64,000 nucleotides of DNA, from contig MPNE01000003.1 of the NCBI GenBank assembly GCA_002238865.1, forward strand, positions 1 to 64,000, read 5' to 3'. The notes under the pieces were generated by a model. The model did not search any database. It was not told where the DNA came from and was given only the letters and a program-made list of their open reading frames with translations. Of this stretch, positions 16,068 to 27,200 are shown piece by piece (the stretch's first letter is position 1; every line of letters begins with the position of its first letter). The translations under genes and the position numbers were made by a program. The DNA comes from Gemmatimonadetes bacterium bin94. GTDB taxonomy: Bacteria; Gemmatimonadota; Gemmatimonadetes; Longimicrobiales; Gaopeijiaceae.

Positions 16068-17872
16068 GACCTCTCGTCGTCCAGCTGCAACACCGCCATG
16101 AACGCCTCCTGCGGGATCTCCACCGATCCGACCTGCTTCATTCGCCGCTTCCCCTCGCGCTGCCGCTCAAGAAGCTTGCGCTTGCGGGTGATGTCACCAC
16201 CGTAGCACTTGGCCGTCACATTCTTGCGTACAGGCTTGATCGTCTGGCGTGCGATGATCTGTCCCCCTATCGCGGCCTGAAGCGCGACCTCGAACTGTTG
16301 CCGGGGGATCAGCTGTTTGAGCTTTCTGACCAGCGCGAGGCCGTGGCGGTATGCGTTGTCGCGGTGCAGGATCACCGAGAAGGCGTCGACCGGCTCGCGG
16401 TTGACCATCACGTCGAGCTTCACCAGATCCCCGGCGCGGTACTCGTGCAGTTCGTATTCGAGCCCCGCATGTCCCTTCGTTCCCCCCTTGAGCCGACCGT
16501 AGAAGTCCAGGACGATCTCGGCGAGGGGGAGTTCAAAATCCATTTCGACCCTGCGCGGATCGAGATAGCTCATACCCTTGAACACGCCGCGCCGCTCGTG
16601 GCAGAGTTTCTGCACGTTCCCGATATAGGCCGCCGGCATGACGATGCGGGCCAGAACGACCGGCTCGGCCACCGAATCCACCAACGCCCGGTCGGGAAGA
16701 TCGGTCGGGTTCTCGATCGAGAGCACGGTGCCGTCGGCGAGGGCGACTCTGTATTTCACATTGGGCACGGTGGTGATCAGCTTGACCCCGAACTCGCGAT
16801 CGAGGCGCTCCTGCACGATCTCCATGTGGAGCAGGCCGAGGAACCCGCACCGGAAGCCGAAACCCAGGGCCCTGGACGTCTCGGGCTCGAAGTGCAGCGA
16901 GGCGTCGTTGAGCCGCAGTCGGTCGAGGGCGTCCCTCAGCTCCTCGTAGTCGTCCGCGTCCGACGGATAGAGTCCGGCGAACACCATCGGCTTCGCCTCC
17001 TTGTACCCCGGAAGCAGATCTACGGCCGGATCGGCGGCGTCGAGCACGGTGTCCCCGACCCTGGTGTCCGCAACAGCCTTGATCGCCGCCACCAGGTACC
17101 CCACCTCACCCGGACCCAGCGACTTCGCGGGCACCCGGCCAAGGCGAAGGTGCCCGACCTCCGTGACCTCGTAGCGGGCGTCCACAGCCCCGAAAGTGAT
17201 GGACATGCCGGAGCGAAGCGTCCCGTCGACGATACGGATGCTTGGGACGGCACCGAGATACTGGTCGTAGTACGAGTCGAAGATGAGCGCTCTCAGCGGA
17301 GCGGCGGCGTTCCCTTCGGGTGGCGGGATCCTGTCGACGACGGCGTCCAGTATTGCTCCAATACCCGACCCCTCCTTTGCGGACGCCTCCAGGATCTCCT
17401 CCGGGTCGATGCCCATGAGCTCGGCCACCTCATGGCGCCGCTGCTCCGGTTCCGCTCCGGGGAGATCGATCTTGTTGAGGACGGGGACGATTTCCAGATC
17501 GGCGTCGAGGGCCAGAAAAAGGTTGGACAGCGTCTGGGCCTGAATCCCCTGCGTCGCGTCAACCACCAGAATCGCCCCTTCGCAGGCGGCAAGCGACCGG
17601 GAGACCTCGTATGTGAAGTCCACGTGGCCAGGGGTGTCGATCAGGTTAAAGGTAAAATCGCTGCCGTCGGCGCGGTGATGGGACATGCGCACGGCGTGCA
17701 GCTTGATCGTGATTCCCCGCTCGCGTTCAAGCTCGTTGGAATCGAGTACCTGGTCCCTCATCTGCCGGCTGCTCAGCGTGGCGGTGGCTTCGAGAAGCCG
17801 ATCGGCGAGGGTGGATTTGCCGTGATCGATGTGCGCGATGATGCAGAAGTTGCGAATGAAGTCGATCTGCAT
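16064..17872 (-). CDS. lepA: Elongation factor 4 (LepA), ribosomal back-translocase GTPase
   Basis: A 602-residue LepA. The G1 P-loop is AHIDHGKST (13-21); G3 DTPGHVDF and G4 NKID follow. The LepA-specific C-terminal domain includes [19 protein letters not shown] and the [19 protein letters not shown] segment. It acts on stalled ribosomes in the cytoplasm or at the membrane. ATG 17872 gives the canonical [18 protein letters not shown] start; earlier in-frame codons add non-conserved residues. The 205-bp region upstream is shared with the divergent TonB-receptor gene. Confidence 0.97.
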   Translation of the reverse strand: MQIDFIRNFCIIAHIDHGKSTLADRLLEATATLSSRQMRDQVLDSNELERERGITIKLHAVRMSHHRADGSDFTFNLIDTPGHVDFTYEVSRSLAACEGAILVVDATQGIQAQTLSNLFLALDADLEIVPVLNKIDLPGAEPEQRRHEVAELMGIDPEEILEASAKEGSGIGAILDAVVDRIPPPEGNAAAPLRALIFDSYYDQYLGAVPSIRIVDGTLRSGMSITFGAVDARYEVTEVGHLRLGRVPAKSLGPGEVGYLVAAIKAVADTRVGDTVLDAADPAVDLLPGYKEAKPMVFAGLYPSDADDYEELRDALDRLRLNDASLHFEPETSRALGFGFRCGFLGLLHMEIVQERLDREFGVKLITTVPNVKYRVALADGTVLSIENPTDLPDRALVDSVAEPVVLARIVMPAAYIGNVQKLCHERRGVFKGMSYLDPRRVEMDFELPLAEIVLDFYGRLKGGTKGHAGLEYELHEYRAGDLVKLDVMVNREPVDAFSVILHRDNAYRHGLALVRKLKQLIPRQQFEVALQAAIGGQIIARQTIKPVRKNVTAKCYGGDITRKRKLLERQREGKRRMKQVGSVEIPQEAFMAVLQLDDERS

Positions 17873-18077
17873 GCAAAAAGGGCCCGATTCCTTTGGACGG
17901 GGACGGCCGGCACAAGCTCCGCACGAGTCTGCCGACGGCATCGAGACTCGGCGTACGAAACTAACGGGACCGATTTTGGCGGGTCAATTCCGGCAATGTT
18001 TCTTGACTGGATGTGACCACCACCCACAAGATTAGGTGGAACAGGTTTTTGTTGTCGGACTTAGACATGGAGACGAA
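17873..18077. promoter_or_regulatory. Divergent promoter region lepA / TonB receptor
   Basis: The 205-bp spacer is noticeably more AT-rich near the centre (17960-18060). TTGACT at 18003-18008 is a near-consensus -35 for the plus strand, but the best -10 candidates (around 18028-18036, AAGATTAGG) are weak. On the minus strand TTGACC with a 17-base spacer to TTAGTT is a poor match. I see no coding potential. Confidence 0.3.
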
Positions 18078-21000
18078 ATGATCGCGCGCACCCGGATCAA
18101 TGGTTTGCTGGTTCTGACGGTCATGAGCCTGATTTTGACGTGGTCGGCGAGACCGGCAGCGGCTCAGGCAACCGGTACGATCACGGGCACCGTGGTCGAC
18201 GCGGAGACCGGCGAGCCCCTGGTGGGCGCTCAAGTCAGTCTGCCTGCGCTGGGCACTGGCGTGCTTTCACGGGAGGCGGGCCGGTTTGTGCTGCTCGGGG
18301 TGCCCGCCGGGACCCACGAACTCCGGGTCGAGATGATTGGGCATCTGGCGATTTCCACGAACGTCACGGTGAGCGAGGGCGAGGCCGCGCTCGTCGAACT
18401 CAGGATGGAACACTCGGTCCTTCACCTGCACGAGATTGTCGTAACCGGCACTGCGTTCGCGGAGTCTCCCACCGAACTGCCCTATGCGATAGCCGTCGCC
18501 GGGCGGAGAACACTGGCGGAACAGGGGTCGCCGCAAGCAGTGGATTTCTTCCGGAGCCTCGGGGCTTCGGCGGGCGTTCTCGGGGAGCGGCAGAGCTGGT
18601 ACAGCACACGTCCGACCGCGGCTGTTCCCGAGACGGTGGCAAGCGTCAATCTGCGGGGGCTGGGCGCGTCCCGCACCCTGGTTCTGTTCAACGGGCGGCG
18701 CCAGGTATATGTTCCGGCGCGCTTGGCCGGAGGCCGTTTCGTGGACGTGAACGCCGTGCCGTCGATCGCGCTGGACCGGATCGAAGTGCTCAAGGAGGGC
18801 GCGTCGGCCGTCTACGGCTCCGATGCCGTTGCAGGTGTCGCGAATTTCCTGACCCGTGGCGACTTCGAAGGCTTCGAAATCGACGTCGCGCATGACTACT
18901 ACGCCGATGCGGGTGACAGCAATGCGGGCGCGATCTGGGGCCGCCATTTCTCCGAGAGCGCCCACCTGGTGGTTTCCGGGGAGGTGCTCGTCCAGCAGGA
19001 ATTGACCCCGGAGGAACGGGACTGGTCCCTTCGCAACTTCACGTCCGGGGGCGGCGCCTGGTCCTACACCGGGAATCCGGGAGCGTTTCTCATGCCCAGG
19101 CTCACAGGCGGCGAGAGCAGGGCAGACTTTGTCGCTGCGCTCTCGGACGCCCAGTTCGGTGGCTGGGGCGGTGTCTTCGTCGACCCCCAATGCGTGGCCT
19201 TCGGGGGCCACATGGAGGGCGAGACCTGCCGTTTCCGGTACCAGCCGTGGGACAACCTGATCCAGGCAAACCGGCTCGCCCGTTTCTTTGCGGAGGCGCA
19301 CGGCGACCTGGGCGAGACGTCGAGGTATCGCATCGAGGCGCTGTGGTCGCAGGCATCCACCCCCAGCTGGGTCACGACCCCCTCCTTCCCGCCGATCTCG
19401 CCCTACAACGGAGCCCAGGTGATCGAGCCGGGCAACCCCGGCAGGCAGGAGTTCTGCCGCTCGTATGGACAGAGCGCCGGGTTCTCCACTACGGAAGGGT
19501 GTCTGGAGGACAACTGGTACTTCTATGGCCGCCTGGTCGGGAACAGCGGCCCCGGACGGGAACTCAGACGCGACTCGCGCACACAGCGAATCGCGGCCAC
19601 GCTGGAGCGCGACATCGAGGCCTTCGGGGGCCGGGACGCGACCCTGGAGTTCGCAACCAGCTACTCCCGGGCTTCGGGCAACGTCAACCTTCCCGCCGAA
19701 TATGCCTACAGGAAGTTCCTTGCGTTCCGGGGCTTCGGAGGCCCGAACTGCGGCGTGTCCGTGGTCGCGGATCCGTCGAGTTACTCCGGGATGGCACTAG
19801 GAGCCCTGAACGGTGCAACGGCCGGACAGGGCAACTGCATGTATTACAACCCCTTCAGCAACGCGCACCAGTATTCGGTGCAGCCCGGCGCACGCTACCA
19901 GGACCAGCCCAATCCGGACTACGCCGCGGGATTGGGGAACAGTCCCGATCTCATCGACTGGATCAACGAGGAAGTCAACCTCGACAACGTGGCCAACCTC
20001 TTTGTCGTGGACGCCCTGTTCAAGGGTGAACTGGTGGAGGACATCGCCAACTTCGCAGTCGGCTACCAGTTCCGTCGTCTGGACGTGTCGGCCACCCCCA
20101 ACCGCCCAGGGGACCTGTCGGTCAATCCCTGTCCCGTTCCAGGAGACCGGAGCTGCCTGGAGAAGGCCGGCGCCTTCACCTTCACCACGGGATTCTACGA
20201 CTATCACGACTCACAGCTCGTCCACCGGCTCTTCGCCGAGGTACCCCTGGAGCTGTCGGAGCGGGTCCGGGCCCACGTTGCCGCCAACTATGAGACCCAC
20301 GAACTCGTCAGCAGCTTCGACCCCAAGGTCGCCGTACGCATCCAGGTGGCCGACCCGTTGGCGTTGCGCGCGTCGCTGCAAACCACCTTCCGCACTCCCT
20401 CGGTGGACGACCTCAACGAGGACCAGTCCACCTCGCTGGAGTATGTGTCCGAAGCCGGGATCTACAAGGCGCTGGACAGCTACGGGAACAGCCAGCTGGA
20501 GCCCGAACGGGCCGTGACCTACAACCTCGGAGTTACCCTCGAGCTCCCGCGCGTGCGGGCATCGCTCGACTACTGGGACTACGATTTCAAGGACGTCATC
20601 GACGTCGTGCCGTTCTCCGGCATCACCCGCCTGTACAACATGGGCGGGGCCTCACGGGTCGCCATCCAGGACTTCATCACCTGTCCGGACGGATCGGGCA
20701 CCGGAACCTGCCACGTCGCGGCCGTCGAACGGATCCGGGTCAACAGCACCAACTGGCCGGGCATCGAACTGTCCGGAATCGACTGGCACCTGAGTACGCG
20801 GCTGCCGCGGGGAGAATCCGTCGTGTCGATGAGCACGGACGGCACGTACATTCGCGACTACTTCGTCAAGGCCCTGGATCTGAACGGGGTCGAGGTCTTC
20901 GCAGCCCAGGACGCCGCCGGGAAACTGAACTGGAACAACCCCATCGCCCCTCCCCTGCCGCGGTGGAAGTCCCGCACCTCGCTGGGATACCACGCGGGAG

Positions 21001-21266
21001 ACTACAGCTTCGTCAACTACATCAACACGGTGTCGTCGTACGAAAACGAAGTCTTCCCCGACAGCGAATTCGCAGACATCGACCGGTTCATCACCTGGGA
21101 CGCGAGCCTCCTCCGGCGCGCATCCGGTAAGGCCGACATCGCGTTCTCCGTGATCAATCTGCTGGATGCGCCGCCGCCGCTCGTCAACTGGGAGCAGTCG
21201 TACGACGGCTTCACCCACAGCCCCAAGGGCCGCCGCATGAAACTCTCGGTGACCTACCGTCCCTGA
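18078..21266 (+). CDS. TonB-dependent outer-membrane receptor
   Basis: A 1062-residue TonB-dependent receptor. The signal peptide ends RPAAAQ (cleavage near 29/30). Residues 33-112 are a carboxypeptidase-regulatory-like domain (GTITGTVVDAETGEPLVGAQV). A plug domain at about 125-240 includes NLRGLGASRTLVLFNGRR and DRIEVLKEGASAVYGSDAVAGVANF. The remainder is a beta-barrel rich in aromatic girdles, ending KLSVTYRP rather than in the usual terminal aromatic residue. Receptors of this build import large substrates (glycans, peptides, siderophores) using TonB energy. The substrate is not indicated by neighbours; no SusD-like gene is adjacent. ATG 18078 has GGAG six bases upstream. Confidence 0.92.
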   Translation: MIARTRINGLLVLTVMSLILTWSARPAAAQATGTITGTVVDAETGEPLVGAQVSLPALGTGVLSREAGRFVLLGVPAGTHELRVEMIGHLAISTNVTVSEGEAALVELRMEHSVLHLHEIVVTGTAFAESPTELPYAIAVAGRRTLAEQGSPQAVDFFRSLGASAGVLGERQSWYSTRPTAAVPETVASVNLRGLGASRTLVLFNGRRQVYVPARLAGGRFVDVNAVPSIALDRIEVLKEGASAVYGSDAVAGVANFLTRGDFEGFEIDVAHDYYADAGDSNAGAIWGRHFSESAHLVVSGEVLVQQELTPEERDWSLRNFTSGGGAWSYTGNPGAFLMPRLTGGESRADFVAALSDAQFGGWGGVFVDPQCVAFGGHMEGETCRFRYQPWDNLIQANRLARFFAEAHGDLGETSRYRIEALWSQASTPSWVTTPSFPPISPYNGAQVIEPGNPGRQEFCRSYGQSAGFSTTEGCLEDNWYFYGRLVGNSGPGRELRRDSRTQRIAATLERDIEAFGGRDATLEFATSYSRASGNVNLPAEYAYRKFLAFRGFGGPNCGVSVVADPSSYSGMALGALNGATAGQGNCMYYNPFSNAHQYSVQPGARYQDQPNPDYAAGLGNSPDLIDWINEEVNLDNVANLFVVDALFKGELVEDIANFAVGYQFRRLDVSATPNRPGDLSVNPCPVPGDRSCLEKAGAFTFTTGFYDYHDSQLVHRLFAEVPLELSERVRAHVAANYETHELVSSFDPKVAVRIQVADPLALRASLQTTFRTPSVDDLNEDQSTSLEYVSEAGIYKALDSYGNSQLEPERAVTYNLGVTLELPRVRASLDYWDYDFKDVIDVVPFSGITRLYNMGGASRVAIQDFITCPDGSGTGTCHVAAVERIRVNSTNWPGIELSGIDWHLSTRLPRGESVVSMSTDGTYIRDYFVKALDLNGVEVFAAQDAAGKLNWNNPIAPPLPRWKSRTSLGYHAGDYSFVNYINTVSSYENEVFPDSEFADIDRFITWDASLLRRASGKADIAFSVINLLDAPPPLVNWEQSYDGFTHSPKGRRMKLSVTYRP

Positions 21267-21295
21267 AGCAGGGGCTCTTCCCCGGGCCGTCCCGT

Positions 21296-21312
21296 CCCCT
21301 CAGATTCAGGGG
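21296..21312 (+). promoter_or_regulatory. Small hairpin overlapping the DUF58 ribosome site
   Basis: CCCCT (21296-21300) can pair with AGGGG (21308-21312), and AGGGG is the only purine-rich ribosome-binding candidate before ATG 21315. Folding would hide it. The pairing is only 5 bp, so this could be chance. Confidence 0.25.
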
Positions 21313-21314
21313 CT

Positions 21315-22244
21315 ATGGCTACAAACGAGACGGTAACGCCGCACCGGGACCGGCGCACGGATCTTCTGGACCCGGCGACCCTGGCGGAGCTCGGGGGCAT
21401 CGACATCATCGCGCGCCAGGTGGTGCACGGCTTCCTCCTGGGGCTTCACCGGTCTCCGAACCGGGGATTCTCCGCGGAGTTCGCGGAGTTGCGCGCGTAT
21501 CAGCCAGGGGACGACCTGCGGACTCTGGACTGGCGCATGTTCGCCAGGTCGGATCGCTTCTACGTCAAGCAGTACGAGGAGGAGACGAATCTGCGGGCCT
21601 ACATGCTCGTCGACATCAGCGAGTCGATGGCCTGGTCGTCCCGACCTCGTCTCCCCTCCAAGTTGTGGTATGCGAAGCACCTCGCCGCGGCCATCTCGCT
21701 GATTCTCATCCGGCAGGGTGACATCGTCGGCCTGATGGCCTTCCACGAGCGGATCGTGAAGCAGACGCAGGCCCGGGGCGGCAAGGTGCACTGGCGCCTC
21801 CTTCTCCAGCATCTGAACGCGCTGAAGGGAGGAGGGAGGACCGACTCGGAATCGGCGATCAGGAACGTCGCCATGCGTTTGAAGCGCAAAGGGCTGGTGA
21901 TTGTCATCTCCGACCTTCTCGTCGACCCGGCGGCGACCGCCAAGGCGCTGATCTACCTGCAGCACACGGGGCACGAAGTGCTGGTCTTTCACCTGATCGA
22001 CCCCGGTGAACGCGACCTGCCCACGACGGGAGAGACCCGGTTCATCGACCCGGAGACGGGAGACTCGCTCCAGGTCTCGGTTGCGGACATGCGGCGCCAG
22101 TACAGGGACGCCGTTGAAGACGCCGTCGCCGAGTGGACCTCTTCGCTGACGAGCCGCGGCATCGCCTATTCCACCATCGGCACGGACGAGCCCCTGTCGC
22201 GGGCGCTTCGCCTCTACCTCTGGAAACGCCAGCGACTTCCCTGA
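21315..22244 (+). CDS. DUF58 domain protein (von Willebrand A-like)
   Basis: A 309-residue cytoplasmic protein of the DUF58 family, usually encoded beside MoxR AAA ATPases and BatA-type membrane proteins. The signature RAYQPGDDLRTLDWRMFARSD sits at 60-80, and a MIDAS-like DISES at 100-104 begins a vWA-like fold (MLVDISESMAW). The stop is immediately followed by the ATG of the BatA-like gene. No MoxR ATPase gene is found in the window. Likely role: part of a chaperone-like complex for envelope or metalloprotein assembly, known only in general terms. Confidence 0.88.
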   Translation: MATNETVTPHRDRRTDLLDPATLAELGGIDIIARQVVHGFLLGLHRSPNRGFSAEFAELRAYQPGDDLRTLDWRMFARSDRFYVKQYEEETNLRAYMLVDISESMAWSSRPRLPSKLWYAKHLAAAISLILIRQGDIVGLMAFHERIVKQTQARGGKVHWRLLLQHLNALKGGGRTDSESAIRNVAMRLKRKGLVIVISDLLVDPAATAKALIYLQHTGHEVLVFHLIDPGERDLPTTGETRFIDPETGDSLQVSVADMRRQYRDAVEDAVAEWTSSLTSRGIAYSTIGTDEPLSRALRLYLWKRQRLP

Positions 22245-24206
22245 ATGGGCTTTCTCAACCCCCTCTTCCTCCTGGCAGGCCTGTCGGTGCTCGTCCCGAT
22301 CATCCTGCACCTCTTCTACCGCCAGGAGAGCAAGACATTCACCTTCCCCGCGATCCGGTACCTGCTGAGAACCGAGAGAGAGCACGCCCGCCAGATCCGT
22401 ACCCAGCAGCTGCTCCTGCTCCTGCTCCGCGCCGCCATCGTGATCGTGGTGGTGCTGCTCGGAGCTCGCATCCACTTCCCGGGTCCGGGGGGCAGCCACG
22501 ACCCCACCGCGCTGGCCCTCGTCCTCGACAACTCCCTGAGCACCACCATCATCGAGGACGGGCGGCGGCGGCTGGACACGCTCAAGGCGGTGGCTCGACG
22601 CAGCGTGGAGGGCGCCAGCCACGATGACGTCATCTGGGTGGTGCGGGCCGGTACACCGTGGGAGCCGGCGGTCCCCGGCGGGACTGCGCAGGCGCTCGAG
22701 GCCATCGATCAGACCGTGGCCGGGCACGGACATGGCGACCTGAGCAGCGCCATCGCCAGAGCCCGCACGCTGGTCGGGCAGAGTGACCTGCCGTACAGGG
22801 AAGTACACGTCTTCACCGATCTCCAGGCCACCGCCTTCTCCGAACGCCTCGGCGACGGCGAGGAGGACATCCCCGTCCTGGTGTTCGGGGCTCCGGCCAG
22901 CGATCAGTCGAACCGTGGCGTGGAAGGTGTGTCGTTTGGAGGAGGTCTTCCTCCGCTGGCCGGCCGCCGCACCGAAGCCGCGGTGTCGATCGCGGGCGGC
23001 GCTCCGGACGATACGGTGGGTGTTCGCCTGTACATCGGCGGCCAGGTCAGGGCCGCGGCCAACGCGCCCACGGGTGCCACCGTCCGCCTGCCGGCCGGGC
23101 CCTTTCCGCCGGGGCGCGTCGACGGCTATGTGGAAATCGACCCGGACCCCCTCACGGCCGACGATCGCCGGTACTTCTCCTTCATGGTCCGCGACCCGAC
23201 CCCCGTCGGCGTGTTCGGCCCGGCTCCCTTCTTCCTGAGCGAGGCGCTGGCGGTCCTCATGGAAAACGACCGCATCTCGCTCGGGAGCGCGGGACCGGCA
23301 GCCACCCTGATCAGCGTCGGGGGCGAAGGACTCGACCGGCGTGACGCGTCGCAGAACGCCTTCGTGCTTCCTCCATCCGACCCGGCCAGACTCCCCGCGC
23401 TCAACCGCCGGCTCGCCGAGGCGGGGATCCCGTTCCGCTACGAAACGGGCACGGGGGAAGGAGCCCGGATCGTCTCCAGTGACCTCGCGGTCGACCTGGA
23501 AGGGATCGACATCTACCGCTTCTTCCCCCTGGTGTCCACGGACGAAGACGTCAACGCCCGCACACGGGGCACGGGCGCGAGGGAGGAGTCGGTGACCGGC
23601 GCGGGCTCTCTCGTGACCCTCTCCAGCGGCGACCCGTGGCTGCTTGCGGGCACGGGCGCGACGGGACCGTACGTACTCCTGGCGTCACCCCTGGACGAGC
23701 GTTCCACGAATCTGCCGGTCTCGGCCGCGATGATACCGCTGCTGGAGTGGGCAATCGAGCGCTGGTCCGTCGGGGGAACCGGTACCTTGCCGGTCACCGC
23801 CGGGACGGACTTCCGGCCTCCGCCCACAACCACTGTCGTGCTGGCTCCCGACGGAACCGAGCATCCCGTGGACGGCGACCAGCCATTCCTGGGCACCGCC
23901 ACTGCCGGGCTGTACCGGGCGCTGGCCGCCGACAGCCTTCTCGATGCGGTCCCGGTCAACCCGCCGGCCGCCGAAACGGATCTCAGCCCGGCTTCCGATA
24001 CGGACGTTCGCCAGGCAATCCCCGGGGTCGCCTCGATTGTCGACGACGCCGCGACGTGGTCCCGACATATCTTCCGCGCAGGTCGTGGCCCCGAGCCATG
24101 GCGCACCCTCGCCGCGCTTCTTCTGGCGCTCCTGATCGCCGAGACCATCGTGGCCGCCTCCCGGACCCTGCGCACCCGCCGGGCAAGTGGCGGCCGGACC
24201 CGTTAG
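22245..24206 (+). CDS. BatA-type membrane protein with vWA-like domain
   Basis: A 653-residue membrane protein. Residues 1-77 match the BatA N-terminal region: helix 4-24 (LNPLFLLAGLSVLVPIILHLF), basic loop, helix 57-77. A vWA-like domain follows with DxSxS at D95-S97-S99 (LVLDNSLST). The middle is a long extracytoplasmic region, and a final helix near 625-645 is followed by RTRRASGGRTR. It is directly joined to the DUF58 gene (no gap) and precedes mfd. Typical Bat/Moc operons would also carry MoxR; that gene is missing here. Confidence 0.82.
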   Translation: MGFLNPLFLLAGLSVLVPIILHLFYRQESKTFTFPAIRYLLRTEREHARQIRTQQLLLLLLRAAIVIVVVLLGARIHFPGPGGSHDPTALALVLDNSLSTTIIEDGRRRLDTLKAVARRSVEGASHDDVIWVVRAGTPWEPAVPGGTAQALEAIDQTVAGHGHGDLSSAIARARTLVGQSDLPYREVHVFTDLQATAFSERLGDGEEDIPVLVFGAPASDQSNRGVEGVSFGGGLPPLAGRRTEAAVSIAGGAPDDTVGVRLYIGGQVRAAANAPTGATVRLPAGPFPPGRVDGYVEIDPDPLTADDRRYFSFMVRDPTPVGVFGPAPFFLSEALAVLMENDRISLGSAGPAATLISVGGEGLDRRDASQNAFVLPPSDPARLPALNRRLAEAGIPFRYETGTGEGARIVSSDLAVDLEGIDIYRFFPLVSTDEDVNARTRGTGAREESVTGAGSLVTLSSGDPWLLAGTGATGPYVLLASPLDERSTNLPVSAAMIPLLEWAIERWSVGGTGTLPVTAGTDFRPPPTTTVVLAPDGTEHPVDGDQPFLGTATAGLYRALAADSLLDAVPVNPPAAETDLSPASDTDVRQAIPGVASIVDDAATWSRHIFRAGRGPEPWRTLAALLLALLIAETIVAASRTLRTRRASGGRTR

Positions 24207-24210
24207 TCGC

Positions 24211-27200
24211 ATGGTCGAGCCTGCGTCGCGATCCGCGCCCCACCCCGCGGCGGCGGCCGTGGCGACGACCGCCGCCTACCATGCCCTGCAGCGTGATCTG
24301 CCCGAACCCGGCGAATCGCGCACGGTGGGTGGCGCCGCCGGGTCGCTGTCCCTGACCGCCGTCGCGGCACTCGCCGGCCACCTGCCCACCCGGCTGTGGG
24401 TGATCGCCGCCTCCTCACCCGGCGAGGCGGGCGAGCATCTCGGTGATCTCGATACCCTGCTGGGCCCCGGCGCGGCCGTGCTGTACCCGCAGCGGGAGGG
24501 CGCGGCCGTGGACGGCGTGCACCTCCTCGACGAATCCGGCCCCGCGGAGAGTGCCGCTCCGGAGATCGCGGGCCAGCGCGTCGAGGCGGTCGAGTCCCTC
24601 CTGGCGGGCCGTGCACGCGTCCTGGTCGCCACCCGACGAGCGCTCCAGGAGGTCGCCCCCATCCCGGACGACCTCGCGGACCTCCGCCTGACCGTCCAGA
24701 CGGGACGGGCGCTTCGCCGGGACGCCCTGATCGAAGCGCTTGACGCGCGGGGGTTCGAGCGCGCGCCGATGGTGGAGCAGGCGGGACACTACGCCGTGCG
24801 CGGGGGCCTGATCGACCTGTTCTCCTTTGGTGCGGCGGGCCCCGCCCGCGTCGAGTTTCGAGGGGACGAGGTGGAGTCCGTACGCCATTTTCGCATCCTC
24901 GACCAGCGCTCGACCGAGGAGGTGGACCGTGTCGACATCCTGCCCGTCCGCTTCGGGGGCCGGGTGGACACAACCCGGCAGACTCCCTGCTCCATCCTGG
25001 ACCGGCTGGCGCGCGACACCATCCTTGTGCGGATCGGAACCGAGGCGTGGGACGAAGGTGCGCGGGAGGCTTGGCGGCGCGCCGAGACGCACTACCGGGA
25101 AGAGAGGCGCCACGGCAACCCCGCCACCGAACCCGCCACCCTCCTCCTGACCGCCGAGGGGATCGCCAAAAGGATCGCGCGACACCCCCGGCTCTCCTTC
25201 GTGGAGGAGCATGTGGGCGATCCGGTCTTCCAGGCGCACCGGCCGCCTCCGGTCCGGCGCGACATGCGCCGGCTCCGGTCCTTCCTGCGCGACGCGTCCG
25301 GCGAGGGCGCCGAGACCTTCATCCTCTGCGACAACGACGGCCAGGCGAACCGGCTGGACGATATCCTGTCCGACCGGCGGGGTGCGCCATCACCGCTGTG
25401 CCACCTGGTCGTGGGCTCGCTGACCCGCGGCTTTCGCATCGCCGACTCCACGCCCGCCACCAACGTCCTCACCGATCACGAAATCTTCCACCGCGGCCGA
25501 AAGCTCCGCCGGGGGCGGCGCTTCAGAGGATCGGCGTCACTGGAAAGCCTGGCTCAACTGTCGCCGGGCGATCACATCGTGCACATGGAGCATGGCATCG
25601 GCCGCTTCCGCGGGTTGGAGCGGATGCAGGTCGGCGGGGAGTCGATCGAGGTCCTCGTGGTCGCCTACGACGGGGGCGAGGTACTCCGCGTTCCCGTCTA
25701 CCGGCTCGACCAGGTGGAGCGTTGGGTCGGCGCACACCCGGGAGACAGGCCCGCGAGCCTCCACCGCATCGGGGGGAAGCGGTGGAAGACCCTCAGGCGG
25801 AAAACCGAAGACGCGATCCACCGGATGACGGCCGAGCTGCTCGACCTCTACGCGGCCCGCCGGTCACGCCCCGGTCACGCGTTCCCCCCCGACACCCGCT
25901 GGCAACGCGAGATGGAGTCGGCCTTCCTCTACGAAGACACGCCTGACCAGCACACCGCCGTGGAGGATATCAAGCGCGACATGGAGTCGTCGGGAATCAT
26001 GGACCGGCTCGTCTGCGGAGACGCCGGCTACGGGAAAACGGAGGTTGCGATCCGGGCGGCCTTCAAGGCGGTGCAGGACGGCAAGCAGGTCGCCGTGCTC
26101 GCTCCGACGACGGTACTTGTGGCCCAGCACGTCAAGACCTTCAGCGACCGGCTCGCGGACTACCCGGTCGTTGTCGGGTCACTCTCACGCTTCGACCCGC
26201 CAGCCCGCCAGCGTGACGTCCTGGCCGGGCTGAGGCGGGGGACGACGGACATCGTCGTCGGCACCCACCGACTTCTGTCCGGCGACGTCTCCTTCCACGA
26301 CCTGGGCCTGGTGGTCATCGACGAGGAGCAGCGCCTCGGCGTGCGCCAGAAGGAACGGCTGAAGCGTCTGCGCACAACCGTGGATGTGCTCACACTGACC
26401 GCCACGCCCATCCCCCGCACGCTCTACCTCTCGCTCGCGGGCATCCGGGACCTTTCCCTGATCCGCACCCCGCCCCGCGACCGGATGCCGATCATGACCC
26501 ATGTGATCGCGTGGAGCGACCATCTGATCGCCGAGGCCTGCCAGAAGGAACTCGACCGTGGTGGCCAGGTATTCTTCCTGCACAACCGGGTGGAAACCAT
26601 CGATGCGGCCGCCAAGCGGGTGCGGAGGCTCCTCCCCGGCGCCGCCATCGACGTGGCCCACGGCCAGATGGCCACCGCGCCCCTCGACCGGGCGATGACC
26701 CGCTTCGTGGACGGGGACACCGACATCCTGGTCTGCTCGTCGATCATCGAGAACGGCCTGGACGTGGCGAACGCCAATACGCTCATCGTGACTCGCGCCG
26801 ATCGGTTCGGCCTCTCCCAGCTGTACCAGATCCGTGGGCGTGTCGGCCGGTGGGACCGGCGCGCGTACTGCTACCTGATCGTGCCGGAGAAGATTACCAC
26901 CGAGGCGGAGAGGCGGCTGCAGGTGCTGGAGCACCATACCGAACTGGGAAGCGGGTACCAGATCGCGCTGAGGGACCTTGAGGTGCGGGGCGCCGGCAAT
27001 CTGCTGGGCGAGGATCAGTCCGGCTTCGCCCACGCGGTGGGGCTGGACACCTACATGCGCCTCATGGAGCAGGCTGTCAAACGCGTGCGCGACGGGCCGG
27101 ACAAGGAGGAGTTTCCCCGCCCCGAGGTTACGATGGAAGCCGGTGCCTTCCTGCCGGACGCGTACGTGGCCGACCAGCACCAGAAGCTGCACCTGTACCG

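Noticed and set aside
13848-16205. 785-residue reading frame on the plus strand
   Set aside because: Antisense to the STAS, STAS-ATPase and PfkB genes; composition is high in Arg, Pro, Gly without domain pattern.
16298-18016. 572-residue reading frame on the plus strand
   Set aside because: Antisense to lepA and without conserved motifs.
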